NCBI RefSeq assembly: GCF_010915725.1
Contig: NZ_JAAIJR010000005.1
Coordinates: forward strand, 28,243-92,242
Length of the DNA: 64,000 bases
Origin: Thiorhodococcus mannitoliphagus
GTDB taxonomy: Bacteria; Pseudomonadota; Gammaproteobacteria; Chromatiales; Chromatiaceae
Reading direction: 5' to 3'
Shown here: positions 7,692 to 16,452 of the stretch, piece after piece
How positions within the stretch are numbered: the stretch's first letter is position 1
How the letters are laid out: the number at the start of each line of letters is the position of its first letter
Program-made: the position numbers and the translations under genes
Notes under the pieces: model-generated
Databases searched by the model: none
What the model saw: the letters and a program-made list of their open reading frames with translations, nothing else
Told to the model about the DNA's origin: nothing

Positions 7692-9059
7692 TTAGAGCAA
7701 GAAGATGGTGGCGAGCCCCAAAAAGGCGAGGAAGCCGACGACGTCGGTGACCGTCGTCAGGATGACGCCGCCCGCGAGTGCGGGGTCGATGCCAAGTCGT
7801 TCCAGCAGCAGGGGCAACAAGGCTCCGGTGAAGGCGGCGGCGAGTAGGTTGATGGTGATGGCGGCGGCGATCACCAGGGCAATGTCTGTGTCCTTGAACC
7901 AGAGCTTCGCGATCACGGCGACGACTAAGGCCCAGATGACGCTGTTGATCGCTGCGACCGCCATCTCCTTGAAGAGCAGCCAACGTGTGTTCTTGAGTGT
8001 CAGCTGGCCTAGCGCGAGACCGCGGATGGTCAGCGTCAAGGTTTGAGTGCCGGCGATTCCACCCATGCTGGCGACGACGGGCATCAGCACCGCCAGGGCT
8101 ACTACCTGCTGGATAGCGGCCTCGAATTGTCCGATGACCCAGGCGGCCAGAAAGGCGGTGAGCAGGTTGACGCCGAGCCAAAGGGCGCGGCGACGGGCGC
8201 TCAACATGACCGGAGCGAACATGTCCTCGGTCTCCGAGAGGCCGGCTTGACCGAGGAATTGGTGGTCTGCTTCCTCGCGGATGACGTCGAGCACATCGTC
8301 GACCGTGATCCGGCCGAGCAGCAGACCTTCATCGTCAACGACGGGGGCGGTCACCAGGTCGTGCTGCTCGAATCGCGTCGCGACCTCGCGTGCGCTCCAG
8401 GTGGCGGGGATGGCCTGGACGTCCAGGGTCATGGCCTCCGCCACCGAGTCCTCTGGCTCATGTGTCAGGAGGTCCGTGAGGTAGAGCACGCCCAGATAGT
8501 GTCCCTTGCGGTTGACCACGATGAGGTTGTCGGTGATGTCCGGCAGGCCATCCTTCAGACGGCGCAGGTAGCGCATCACCACGTCCAAGGTCATCTCCGG
8601 GCGCACCGTGACGGTGTCCGAGTTCATCAAGCCGCCGGCGCTGTCTTCGGCATAGGACAGGGCCTTTTCGAGTCGATCGCGGCGCTGCTGGTCGAGGGAC
8701 TTGACGACCTCATGGGTGATCGCCACCGGTAGGTCCTGGACGATGTCGGCAAGGTCGTCCGTATCCAGGCTGCCCACGGCGGCAATGAGTTCGCCGGCGT
8801 CCATGAGGTTGATCAGGTGTTCACGGACGTCGTCGTGCAGATAGGTCAGGACCTCGCCATCATTCTCCTTGTCCACCAGATTCCAAACCAGCTCGCGCTC
8901 CTTGGGCGGGAGTGACTCCAGCAGGTGCGCGATCTCGGCCGTCTGCAAGGCGTTGAGCATGCGCGCGGCCTTGCGCATGGCGCCTTGCTCGAGCACCTGG
9001 TGCAGGTCTTCGATGCGCGTGGTTTCTGGATTGCTGGGCGCAGGGGCGGACATGATCAC
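7692..9059 (-). CDS. mgtE: magnesium transporter MgtE
   Basis: A 455-residue MgtE-type magnesium channel. It has an N-terminal superhelical domain (residues ~20-130), two CBS domains (~130-255) that bind Mg2+ and gate the pore, and about five transmembrane helices at the C-terminus (~280-455). The length is normal for the family. The protein sits in the inner membrane and takes up Mg2+ when cytoplasmic levels fall. It lies 84 bp downstream of ptsI on the same strand. MgtE is often found next to ptsI/ptsH in gammaproteobacteria, so read-through is likely. No M-box-like leader was seen. Confidence 0.95.
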   Translation of the reverse strand: MIMSAPAPSNPETTRIEDLHQVLEQGAMRKAARMLNALQTAEIAHLLESLPPKERELVWNLVDKENDGEVLTYLHDDVREHLINLMDAGELIAAVGSLDTDDLADIVQDLPVAITHEVVKSLDQQRRDRLEKALSYAEDSAGGLMNSDTVTVRPEMTLDVVMRYLRRLKDGLPDITDNLIVVNRKGHYLGVLYLTDLLTHEPEDSVAEAMTLDVQAIPATWSAREVATRFEQHDLVTAPVVDDEGLLLGRITVDDVLDVIREEADHQFLGQAGLSETEDMFAPVMLSARRRALWLGVNLLTAFLAAWVIGQFEAAIQQVVALAVLMPVVASMGGIAGTQTLTLTIRGLALGQLTLKNTRWLLFKEMAVAAINSVIWALVVAVIAKLWFKDTDIALVIAAAITINLLAAAFTGALLPLLLERLGIDPALAGGVILTTVTDVVGFLAFLGLATIFLL

Positions 9060-9143
9060 CTTGTCGGACGTTCGCGAGAGAGGCCATGAGCCGTGGGTGG
9101 CTCTGGCGCCCTATGCTAACAAGTGGAGACGTCCTGAGCGATC

Positions 9144-10886
9144 TCAGGCGTGATTGAGGGCGTCGAGTAGGCGCGAGGGGCTGGTGTCGTCGAGCTGGGT
9201 GAAGAGCGCTGCGACGCGTCGCTGCAGATCTTGGGTGTCGGCCTCGAGGATCAGCTCTTTGACGTCGAGGATGGCCCCTGGCTGCATGCTCAGCTCGCGC
9301 ATGCCCATGCCGAGTAGGAGGCGCGTGAAGTGGGTGTCGCCGGCCATTTCGCCGCACATGCTGACGGGAATCCCGGCGCTGTCGGCGGCCTCGATGGTCA
9401 TGCGGATCAGTCTGAGAATTGCTGGGTGGATGGGATCGAAGAGATAGTTGACCGAATCGTCCAGCCGGTCCACGGCCAAGGTGTATTGGACGAGATCGTT
9501 GGTGCCGATGGAGAGGAAATCCATGCGCTTGGCGATGGCGCGGGCCGAGAGTGCCGCCGCCGGTACCTCGATCATGGCGCCGACGGGCATGTCATCGTCA
9601 TAGGCTAGCCCTTGTTGATGGAGCTGTCGCTTGAACTCCTCAATGAGCGAGAGCACGGTGTCGATCTCATCGACATTCGTCACCAAGGGCAGCATGAGTC
9701 TCACGGGACCTAGCGCCGAGGCGCGCAGGATCGCCCGCAGCTGAGGGCGAAAGAGGGCGGGCTCCTTGAGGCAGAGGCGGATGGCGCGTAGACCCAGCGC
9801 CGGGTTGCAGACGCTTGAGCTACAGGCCGTCAGGCCGTCGGCGCGCTTATCGACCCCGAGGTCGAGGGTTCGAATGGTGATGGGAATGCCGTCCAGGTCC
9901 TCGAGCATCGCGGTGTAGGTTGCGAGATGCTCGTCCTCGTCCGGCAGGTCGTTCCTGCTCATGTAGAGGAATTCGGTGCGGTAAAGGCCTACGCCCACGG
10001 CACCGTTGGCGCGTGCGATGTCCACATCCTCGGGCAGCTCGAGATTGGCCTGCAGGCTGATCGAGGCGCCGTCGAGTGTCCGGGTGGGCCTGCTGACGAT
10101 CTCGCGCAGCCTGCGCTGCCGGGTCTCGATGGCGCGCAGGCGCTGGCGGTAGTACTCCAAGGTGGATTCGTCGGCCTTGGCGAGGACGGTGCCCGTTTCG
10201 CCGTCCACCACCAGAGACTCGCCTGGGTGCAGGTAGCGGGTGATCTCGTGAACACCCATCACCGCTGGAACGGCAAGGCTGCGGGCGAGGATGGCGGTGT
10301 GCGACATGGGGCCGCCGAACTCGGTGACGAAGGCCGCGGCGCCCCTGTGTCGGAGCAGAATGGCATCTGCGGGGGTCAGGTCCCGGGCGACGACCACGAC
10401 CCCCTGCAAGTCCTGCTCTGCCAGGGTGCGTTGCACGCCTTCCCCGCGCAGATGGGCTTGGATCTCCTGAACGACGTGCTCGATGTCGTCTCGGCGGGTG
10501 CGCAAGTAGGGATCGTCCATCTGGTCGAAGACCTCGACCAGGGTGTCGCGATGCAACTGCAAGGCCCACTCGGCACTGCACCGCTCGTCAGCAACGATGC
10601 GCCGCACCTCGTCCACCAGGGTCCTGTCCTCGAGCATCAGCAGGTGGGCATCGATCAGCTCGGCGATCTTGAGCGGGGTGCTGGCGGGGATCTGCGTCCG
10701 CACCGTTTGAAGGGACTCATAGGCTGCCGCGACCGCAAGGTCGAAGCGCGCGATCTCGTCTGCGACCTGCTCCGCGCTGATGGCGGCTTGCGCGGCGCCG
10801 CTTTGGCCGCGCAGATCGATGAAGGCCGGTCCGATGGCCACGGAGCAGCTCGAGGCGATACCGATCCCCTGAAAGGCGAGTGTCAC
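9144..10886 (-). CDS. ptsI: phosphoenolpyruvate-protein phosphotransferase (PTS enzyme I)
   Basis: A 580-residue enzyme I, which moves phosphate from phosphoenolpyruvate to HPr. The phospho-accepting histidine is H196 in GGPMSHTAIL. The C-terminal PEP-binding barrel shows GVGLYRTEFLYM, GTNDLVQYT and the cysteine motif VSMCGEMAG. There is no N-terminal GAF domain, so it is PtsI-type and not the nitrogen-specific PtsP. The ATG at 10886 overlaps the end of ptsH by 4 bp, so the pair is translationally coupled. No sugar permease (EIIB/EIIC) is present nearby; phosphate flow here probably serves regulation through HPr, EIIA-Man and EIIA-Ntr. Confidence 0.95.
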   Translation of the reverse strand: MTLAFQGIGIASSCSVAIGPAFIDLRGQSGAAQAAISAEQVADEIARFDLAVAAAYESLQTVRTQIPASTPLKIAELIDAHLLMLEDRTLVDEVRRIVADERCSAEWALQLHRDTLVEVFDQMDDPYLRTRRDDIEHVVQEIQAHLRGEGVQRTLAEQDLQGVVVVARDLTPADAILLRHRGAAAFVTEFGGPMSHTAILARSLAVPAVMGVHEITRYLHPGESLVVDGETGTVLAKADESTLEYYRQRLRAIETRQRRLREIVSRPTRTLDGASISLQANLELPEDVDIARANGAVGVGLYRTEFLYMSRNDLPDEDEHLATYTAMLEDLDGIPITIRTLDLGVDKRADGLTACSSSVCNPALGLRAIRLCLKEPALFRPQLRAILRASALGPVRLMLPLVTNVDEIDTVLSLIEEFKRQLHQQGLAYDDDMPVGAMIEVPAAALSARAIAKRMDFLSIGTNDLVQYTLAVDRLDDSVNYLFDPIHPAILRLIRMTIEAADSAGIPVSMCGEMAGDTHFTRLLLGMGMRELSMQPGAILDVKELILEADTQDLQRRVAALFTQLDDTSPSRLLDALNHA

Positions 10887-11152
10887 TCCGGTTCTCCGAA
10901 GCGCTCCCCGATCAAGGTTCCGATAGCCATGATGGCCTCCTCTTCGTCATTGCCCTTTGCCTCCACCGTCACCGTGGTGCCTTGACTGGCCGCAAGCATC
11001 ATCACGCCCATGATGCTCTTGCAGTTGACGCTCTGAGCACATCGCTCAATGTCGATCTGGCTTTCGAAGCTCGTGGCGCACTGCACCAGCTTGGCCGCGG
11101 CGCGCGCGTGCAGTCCGAGCTTGTTACAAATCTCGAAGTCTTTACGGATCAT
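10883..11152 (-). CDS. ptsH: phosphocarrier protein HPr
   Basis: An 89-residue HPr. The catalytic histidine lies in KLGLHARAA (about H16). The regulatory serine phosphorylated by HPr kinase is also present (NCKSIMGVMM), which fits the hprK gene about 1.5 kb away. HPr passes phosphate from enzyme I to EIIA proteins. Its ATG at 11152 has a weak ribosome-binding site, and a 23-bp element with a TTGACA box lies 36 bp upstream. The stop overlaps the ptsI start. Confidence 0.95.
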   Translation of the reverse strand: MIRKDFEICNKLGLHARAAAKLVQCATSFESQIDIERCAQSVNCKSIMGVMMLAASQGTTVTVEAKGNDEEEAIMAIGTLIGERFGEPE

Positions 11153-11188
11153 CCAGAGAGGAGCCCCTGATTGTTCTAAGCCTAGTGC

Positions 11189-11211
11189 TTAGGCGATTTC
11201 TGTCAAAGCTC
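11189..11211 (-). promoter_or_regulatory. putative ptsH promoter/operator, shared 23-bp motif
   Basis: Read on the minus strand, these 23 bases contain GAGCTTTGACAG and AAATCGCCTAA. The identical 23 bases occur at 29613-29635, upstream of the FHA/sigma-54 activator, in the same orientation relative to the gene. TTGACA fits a -35 box, and TAGGCT 16 bp later is a weak -10. It lies 36 bp before the ptsH start. Confidence 0.55.
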
Positions 11212-11288
11212 ATTGCCGCTGACCTGTCTCGATGCCTGCCTTTCGTGTCGCACCGCGCCATCTGGTATGAGATTTTCCGACAATCGCC

Positions 11289-11687
11289 CTATTTGTGCGG
11301 CTCGCACAGGCGTACGCCATTGCGGCCGCCCTCCAACGCCCTGTCGACAACAGTGTCCAGGTCGAGCTGGGCGTAGTTTAACGCTCGCAAGAGCATCGGA
11401 AGGTTGACGCCAGCGAGCACCCGGCTGCGTGGGTGCCGCTCGTTCAAGGTGAGGGCAACATTGGCGGGGGTTGCGCCGTAGACATCGGTGAGGATGAGCA
11501 CACCATCGCCCTGGTCGAGATGATCGGCAAGCCGCAGCGATTGGTCGACCAATGACTCGCAGGGAGTATCGTTGACGACTTCTAGAATCTCGGCATTGGC
11601 GGGGCGCCCCCCGAGGATGTCGCTGGCGATCCGCAGCAGATCGCCGGCCAAGGGGCTGTGGGTCAGAATCAAGATGCCGACGCTCAC
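11289..11687 (-). CDS. mannose-family PTS EIIA protein
   Basis: A 132-residue single-domain EIIA of the mannose/fructose/sorbose family. The phosphorylatable histidine is H10 in ILTHSPLAGD. It ends with the family's C-terminal helix. There is no attached or neighbouring EIIB, EIIC or EIID, so it probably acts as a regulatory acceptor of phosphate from HPr and not in sugar uptake. It overlaps rapZ by 4 bp at its start, making rapZ-EIIA an operon. This gene order (hprK, rapZ, EIIA-Man, ptsH, ptsI) is common in beta- and gammaproteobacteria without carbohydrate PTS. Confidence 0.92.
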   Translation of the reverse strand: MSVGILILTHSPLAGDLLRIASDILGGRPANAEILEVVNDTPCESLVDQSLRLADHLDQGDGVLILTDVYGATPANVALTLNERHPRSRVLAGVNLPMLLRALNYAQLDLDTVVDRALEGGRNGVRLCEPHK

Positions 11688-12544
11688 GAGAGTTCCCGGT
11701 GCCTCACCATGACTTTATGGCCGAGGGCCTCGAAGTGGCGTCCCAGGGCCTCTGTCATATAGACGGAGCGATGCTGTCCGCCGGTGCAGCCGATGGCAAT
11801 GGTCAGATAGCTGCGTCCGTCGGTCTCGAAGCTTGGAATCCAATGCTCGAAGAACGTGGTCATGTCGTCGCGCATGCGGATGACATCCGGGCTGGCCTCG
11901 AGGAAGCTCGCGACTTCTGCGTCCCGCCCGGAGAGCATGCGTAGTTCAGGCTGCCAGTGCGGATTGGGCAGGCAGCGGACATCGAAAACGAAATCCACGT
12001 CGATCGGAACACCATGCTTGAAGCCGAAGGACTTGAGCAGGATGGAGGCTTTCGGTGAGGCGCTGCCGACGAGCCAGCCGCGCACCCGGTCGCGCAGCTC
12101 GTGTACGTTGGTTTCCGTCGTGTCGATGAGGACATCGGCACACTGGCGAATGGGCTCTAGAAGCTCCTGATCGAGCTGAATCGCCTCCCGCAGGGAGCGA
12201 TCGCCACGGGTCAGTGGGTGCTTGCGACGAGTCTCGCTGAAGCGTCGGATCAGGGTCTCGGTGTCCGTCTCCAGAAAGAGGACCTGGCAATCGACGCGGC
12301 TGGTCCGTGCCTCACGTATCAGCTGGGGGAGTTGTCCGAGGTCGTCGGGACTGGTGCGCGCATCGATGCCGACCGCCGTGCTGGAGAGCGCTTGGTCGTC
12401 GACTTTTCTCTCGAGCCCCTTGATCAGCTCCCTGAGCAAGAAGATGGGTAGATTGTCGATGCAATAGAAGCCGAGGTCTTCGAGCGTGTGCAGCGCAACG
12501 CTCTTGCCGGATCCGGAGAGACCGCTGAGGATGACCAGTTTCAT
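11684..12544 (-). CDS. rapZ: RapZ RNase adapter / nucleotide-binding protein
   Basis: A 286-residue RapZ (formerly YvcJ/YhbJ). The N-terminal P-loop is GLSGSGKSVAL (residues ~8-18). The C-terminal domain has the conserved GCTGGQHRSVY motif. In E. coli RapZ binds glucosamine-6-phosphate and directs RNase E to the small RNA GlmZ, setting GlmS levels. The window also holds glmU-glmS (48.4-51.6 kb), but I found no GlmY/GlmZ RNA. It follows hprK by 54 bp and overlaps the EIIA-Man gene. Confidence 0.95.
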   Translation of the reverse strand: MKLVILSGLSGSGKSVALHTLEDLGFYCIDNLPIFLLRELIKGLERKVDDQALSSTAVGIDARTSPDDLGQLPQLIREARTSRVDCQVLFLETDTETLIRRFSETRRKHPLTRGDRSLREAIQLDQELLEPIRQCADVLIDTTETNVHELRDRVRGWLVGSASPKASILLKSFGFKHGVPIDVDFVFDVRCLPNPHWQPELRMLSGRDAEVASFLEASPDVIRMRDDMTTFFEHWIPSFETDGRSYLTIAIGCTGGQHRSVYMTEALGRHFEALGHKVMVRHRELS

Positions 12545-12598
12545 TGGATGTGCTGTCTGTCAGGGCGAAAAGGTTTGTCGCAGCGCATCAAGGCAACG

Positions 12599-13561
12599 TC
12601 AGGGCTGAGCCGCCGGTGGTTCGGGGCGGTCTTGGCTGATGGCCCGTGCCTGGCGGTCGATGAAGTCCACCCCTGCATCATAGCCGCGAATTCGGAGGAT
12701 CTGGTGCCTGACCGCAGCCTCGACCAGGATGGCAAGATTGCGGCCGGGCGCGACCGGCATGACGATCTTGGGGATGGCAACGCCCAGTACGAGCATGGCA
12801 GAGAGACTCCCGGTGAGACGATCGATGCAGGCCAGCTGCTGCTGGTCCAGCGGTTTGAGATCGATGACGAGATTGAGCGTCTTGTTGCGCAGGACGGCCC
12901 CTTCTCCAAACATCGCGCGGATGTTCAGGATACCCAGTCCGCGCACCTCTAGAAAGTCGCGTAGCGTCTCCGGGCAAGTGCCTTCGATGGTCTCAGGTGC
13001 GATGCGGGCGAACCTGGGCGCGTCGTCCGCGATGATACGATGGCCGCGCGTAATGAGGTCGAGTGCCAGCTCGCTCTTGCCGACTGCAGGGTCGCCGATG
13101 AGCAGCACGCCCATCCCAAGCACTTCAATGAAGACCCCATGCATGGTCTTGCGCTCTGCGAGCGCATGCGTCAAGAAGTAGCGTAGATGATTGATCAGCT
13201 CTTGGTCGCCGAGTGACGATCCGAGCAGCGGCGTTTGGGTCCGCTGGGCCTCGTCGCGCACATCCGGGTCTGGCTCGATGTCATCCGTGAAGATGACGGC
13301 GGCAGGGCGGTCGGCGAAGAGCTTCTTGACGGTCTCACTATAGGCCGTGGTCCCGAGTGTCGTCAGATAGCGCTGCTCCGGATGCCCCACGACCTGGAGA
13401 CGGTTGGGGTGAATACAGTTCAGCGAGCCGATCAGGGACTGTTGCACCTGCTCTGGCGCGTCGCCTCGCAGTAAGCGCCTAATCTTGGGCTCGGCCGTCA
13501 GCCAGCGCAGCTTCAGCTGAGGTGCGGTCTGATCGACGATGGATTGGAGGCTGTCGAGCAT
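12599..13561 (-). CDS. hprK: HPr kinase/phosphorylase
   Basis: A 320-residue bifunctional enzyme that phosphorylates HPr on its regulatory serine and removes that phosphate again. The P-loop is GDPAVGKSEL, and the HprK signature EVRGLGILNIRAMFG is present. The N-terminal half matches the family's MurF-like domain. In proteobacteria without sugar permeases it ties HPr state to metabolism instead of to catabolite repression by CcpA. It is 27 bp downstream of ptsN and 54 bp upstream of rapZ on the minus strand. Confidence 0.95.
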   Translation of the reverse strand: MLDSLQSIVDQTAPQLKLRWLTAEPKIRRLLRGDAPEQVQQSLIGSLNCIHPNRLQVVGHPEQRYLTTLGTTAYSETVKKLFADRPAAVIFTDDIEPDPDVRDEAQRTQTPLLGSSLGDQELINHLRYFLTHALAERKTMHGVFIEVLGMGVLLIGDPAVGKSELALDLITRGHRIIADDAPRFARIAPETIEGTCPETLRDFLEVRGLGILNIRAMFGEGAVLRNKTLNLVIDLKPLDQQQLACIDRLTGSLSAMLVLGVAIPKIVMPVAPGRNLAILVEAAVRHQILRIRGYDAGVDFIDRQARAISQDRPEPPAAQP

Positions 13562-13588
13562 GACGACGACCCTTGCCGGGGTATTTCC

Positions 13589-14038
13589 TCAGTCGCTCTT
13601 CAGGACTTCCAGCAGGTCTGCGGCCGACGCAGCTTCGCGAAGCCGCGAACGGATGCCGGCCTTGCTGAAGAGGCTAGCCAGATGCGCGAGGAGCTGCAGA
13701 TGCTCTTCGTTCGCCTCCTCTGGCACGAGCAGCGCGAAGGCCAAGTCGACCGGTTCGCCGTCTGCGGCATCGTAGTCGACGCCCTTGCTCGTCTGCACGA
13801 ATGCGCCTAGGACCTGGGTCACGTCCTTGAGGCGGGCATGGGGCAGCGCGATGCCATGCCCCAGCCCGGTGCTGCCAAGGCGTTCGCGCTCCAGCAGTCG
13901 TTCGAAGACCGTCTCGGCCTGAATGCGTGGGTGATCCTTTGCTAAGAGTTCCGCCAGTGTTTCCAGAAGTCGCTTCTTGCTGGCGATCTCCATCCCACAG
14001 CCGATTCTGGCCTCGCTAATCAGGTCAGGGCTGAACAT
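13589..14038 (-). CDS. ptsN: nitrogen-PTS EIIA protein PtsN
   Basis: A 149-residue EIIA-Ntr. The active-site histidine is H67 in GHGIALPHARL. Unphosphorylated PtsN regulates potassium transport, sensor kinases and other targets in E. coli. It is separated from hpf by about 410 bp containing an intrinsic terminator, so it probably has its own promoter, in contrast to E. coli where hpf-ptsN-rapZ are contiguous. The first ATG (14038) gives a slightly long N-terminus; M16 is an alternative start. Confidence 0.93.
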   Translation of the reverse strand: MFSPDLISEARIGCGMEIASKKRLLETLAELLAKDHPRIQAETVFERLLERERLGSTGLGHGIALPHARLKDVTQVLGAFVQTSKGVDYDAADGEPVDLAFALLVPEEANEEHLQLLAHLASLFSKAGIRSRLREAASAADLLEVLKSD

Positions 14039-14448
14039 GGGGCCGACTCCAAATAGCCTCGAGTGTGGCCATTGTGCGCGTGCTGGATGGGTGACAAGGG
14101 CTGTTTTTGTTCATGCCGTCTAATACCTCGGGTCATGATTTAGAACACGAGACCCAAGCATCTAGATGTGCTTATCTGCGGTCGTCTCAATGAAAAACAC
14201 CTCGAACGGTCTATCCGCCCGTCCGAGGTGCTGCGAGCATGCGCTCAGAAAACGCTGATGCAAAGCGCCGCCGATATCGGCAAGACGGTCTCCCAATCAC
14301 CAAGGCCATCAAATCGCTGCGCACTGGGTCAGCTGGGCATTGGCTCAAGGGATGCGTCTGCCCCTTCCGGGCGCTCTATTCTACGGAACGAATCATCCGC
14401 TGCCACAAAAAGTCGCTTGGCGGTGTTCGCCTGTCGAAGGCAGATCGC
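14039..14448. other. intergenic region between hpf and ptsN
   Basis: It holds 410 bp with no credible reading frame. The clear feature is the minus-strand terminator at 14193-14230. The remaining ~150 bp upstream of ptsN is the likely site of the ptsN-hprK-rapZ promoter. I could not identify a convincing -35/-10 pair. Confidence 0.5.
14193..14230 (-). terminator. rho-independent terminator after rpoN-hpf
   Basis: On the minus strand CACCTCGGACGG pairs with CCGTTCGAGGTG (11 of 12 bp) around a 9-nt loop, and TTTTT follows directly. This is a classic intrinsic terminator about 220 bp after the hpf stop. It separates the rpoN-hpf transcript from ptsN. Confidence 0.75.
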
Positions 14449-14772
14449 TCACTCGGCCTCGACGATCTTGACCGCCCCGCCGCGGTGGCTGCTCTTTTTC
14501 TCCTTGTGACGAATGACCTGTCTGTCGAGCTTGTCGATCAGACCATCAATGGCCGCATACATATCCTCGTGGACGGAGTCCGCAAAGACCTTGCCTCCGT
14601 TGACGTGCAGCGTCGCCTCTGCCTTCTGCGACAGCTTCTCAACGCTGAGGACAACGTGGGCGTTTATGACGTGGTCGAAATGTCGTGCGAGACGGTCGAA
14701 TTTGCTGTCGACGTAAGACTTCAGCGCTTCGGTGACGTCGATGTGGTGACCCGTCAGGTTGATCTGCATCAT
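14449..14772 (-). CDS. hpf: ribosome hibernation-promoting factor, short form
   Basis: A 107-residue HPF/YfiA-type protein that binds the 30S decoding region in stationary phase and helps form inactive ribosomes. The start (MMQINLTGHHIDVTEALK) and the beta-alpha fold with the basic C-terminal end (VIRHKEKKSSHRGG) match the family. Short length means no dimerisation domain, as in E. coli HPF. A good GAAGGAG precedes the ATG at 14772. It is 29 bp after rpoN, the usual arrangement. Confidence 0.95.
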   Translation of the reverse strand: MMQINLTGHHIDVTEALKSYVDSKFDRLARHFDHVINAHVVLSVEKLSQKAEATLHVNGGKVFADSVHEDMYAAIDGLIDKLDRQVIRHKEKKSSHRGGAVKIVEAE

Positions 14773-14801
14773 GTGACTCCTTCAAAGGTTCAAACGGCCT
14801 G

Positions 14802-16286
14802 TTAAGCCAGGCGTTTGCGCTCGTTCGAGGGTGGGATACCCATTGCCTCGCGGTATTTGGCGACTGTTCGTCGTGCGACATTGATGCCCTGATTGCCAAG
14901 CTCTTGGGCGATTTTGCTGTCGCTCAATGGCTTCTTGGGGGGCTCCCCGGAGATGAGCTTACGAATCAGGGCGCGAATTGCCGTCGACGAGCATTCGCCG
15001 CCAGATGCTGTGTTGACGTGAGAGGAGAAGAAATACTTGAACTCGAAGGTGCCGCGAGGCGTGTGCATGTATTTCTGCGTGGTGACCCGAGAGACCGTCG
15101 ACTCATGTAGCTCAAGGACTTCGGCGATGTCGCGCAGCACCATGGGGCGCATGCCTTCGTCGCCATGTTCGAAGAAATCCTGCTGCATCTCGACGATCTT
15201 TGATCCCACTCGCAGCACCGTGTCGTTGCGGCTCGCCAAGCTCTTGATAAACCAGCGGGCCTCTTGCAGATGGCTCTTGAGCGTGGTGCTGTCCGCGCTT
15301 TGATCCGCGCGTCGGACCAAGCTCGCATAGTCTGCATTCACTCTCAGTTTGGGCGTCGATTCCGCATTTAGCTCGACGAGCCAGCGCCCCTCTTTCTTGC
15401 GCACGAAGATGTCGGGGACAACGTACTCCGATGGCGCCGTTTCAATCAAGCTGCCTGGCTTCGGGTGCAGGCTGCGAATCAGGCCCAGGGCGTCGACGAC
15501 CTCCTCTTCCGAGAGCTTGAGGAGCTTCATCAGGGCGTTGACATCGCTGCGCGGCAGGTGGTCGAAGCCCTTGTCGCAGATGGCGATGGCCTGACTCCGC
15601 AGTTCGGTGTCGGCGGGCAGCTGGCGCAGTTGAATGAGCAGGCATTCTTGAACGCTGCGGGCGCCAATCCCAGCGGGATCGAGCGACTGCACGTGGTGGA
15701 TCTGGGCCTCGATCTCCTCCGGGCTGATCGAGTCGTTGTCGATCGTGGCCATTAGGTCGTCGACATCGCTGCGCAAGTAGCCGGCGGCATCGATGGCGTC
15801 GATGATGGCCTGGCAGATCATGAAGTCTCGATCGCTGAGTCGGCTGAGGTTCAGCTGCCACGCGAGGTGATCCTGCAGGGTCTGAGGACGGCTGCGGTGG
15901 GCGAGGGGGTCGAACTCCGAGCCGTCGTCAGCGCCATGGGGCGTGGTTGGCAGGTAGCTGTCGTAGACGTCCGCCCATTGGGTGTCGACCGGCAGGTCTT
16001 CCGGCATCTCGCTGGACTCGGCGCGAATCTCTCGATCCACCTTGAGATCCTGCTCGCCCGCAGTGGCTTCTTGCTGCTCGGCGCGGCTCGGTCCGCTCTC
16101 CTGGGCGATAGGCTCGCTGTGGCGATCAGCATCATCGCCCTCCTCAAGCATGAGGTTGGTGTCGAGCGCCTCTTGAATCTCCTTCTGCAGGTCAAGCGAG
16201 GAGAGCTGCAGCAGCTTGATGGCTTGCTGCAGCTGGGGCGTCATCGTGAGATGCTGGCTAAGGCGAAGCTGTATGGATTGCTTCAT
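14802..16286 (-). CDS. rpoN: RNA polymerase sigma-54 factor
   Basis: A 494-residue sigma-54. Region I is glutamine-rich (MKQSIQLRLSQHLTMTPQLQQ), an acidic region II spans ~residues 50-110, and the core-binding and helix-turn-helix domains follow. The RpoN box ARRTVAKYRE, which reads the -24 element, is present near the C-terminus. It needs AAA+ activators to open promoters; one such activator lies at 29.7-31.0 kb. It sits downstream of the lptCAB genes in the order standard for gammaproteobacteria (kdsCD, lptCAB, rpoN, hpf). Confidence 0.97.
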   Translation of the reverse strand: MKQSIQLRLSQHLTMTPQLQQAIKLLQLSSLDLQKEIQEALDTNLMLEEGDDADRHSEPIAQESGPSRAEQQEATAGEQDLKVDREIRAESSEMPEDLPVDTQWADVYDSYLPTTPHGADDGSEFDPLAHRSRPQTLQDHLAWQLNLSRLSDRDFMICQAIIDAIDAAGYLRSDVDDLMATIDNDSISPEEIEAQIHHVQSLDPAGIGARSVQECLLIQLRQLPADTELRSQAIAICDKGFDHLPRSDVNALMKLLKLSEEEVVDALGLIRSLHPKPGSLIETAPSEYVVPDIFVRKKEGRWLVELNAESTPKLRVNADYASLVRRADQSADSTTLKSHLQEARWFIKSLASRNDTVLRVGSKIVEMQQDFFEHGDEGMRPMVLRDIAEVLELHESTVSRVTTQKYMHTPRGTFEFKYFFSSHVNTASGGECSSTAIRALIRKLISGEPPKKPLSDSKIAQELGNQGINVARRTVAKYREAMGIPPSNERKRLA

Positions 16287-16452
16287 CGATGGCGCTGGCG
16301 TAGTGAGATGAGCCGGTTCAAGTAGTTCAAAGCAATAAGGGTGCCTAGGTCGATTCTAGCCTAATTGTCTCTGCGAAAACGTCAAGTCGTCGGCTTAGGT
16401 GAACTATTTCACAGGAGCGCGCCGGCCGAAACCGGCGTTAGCGGCTCCGTCC

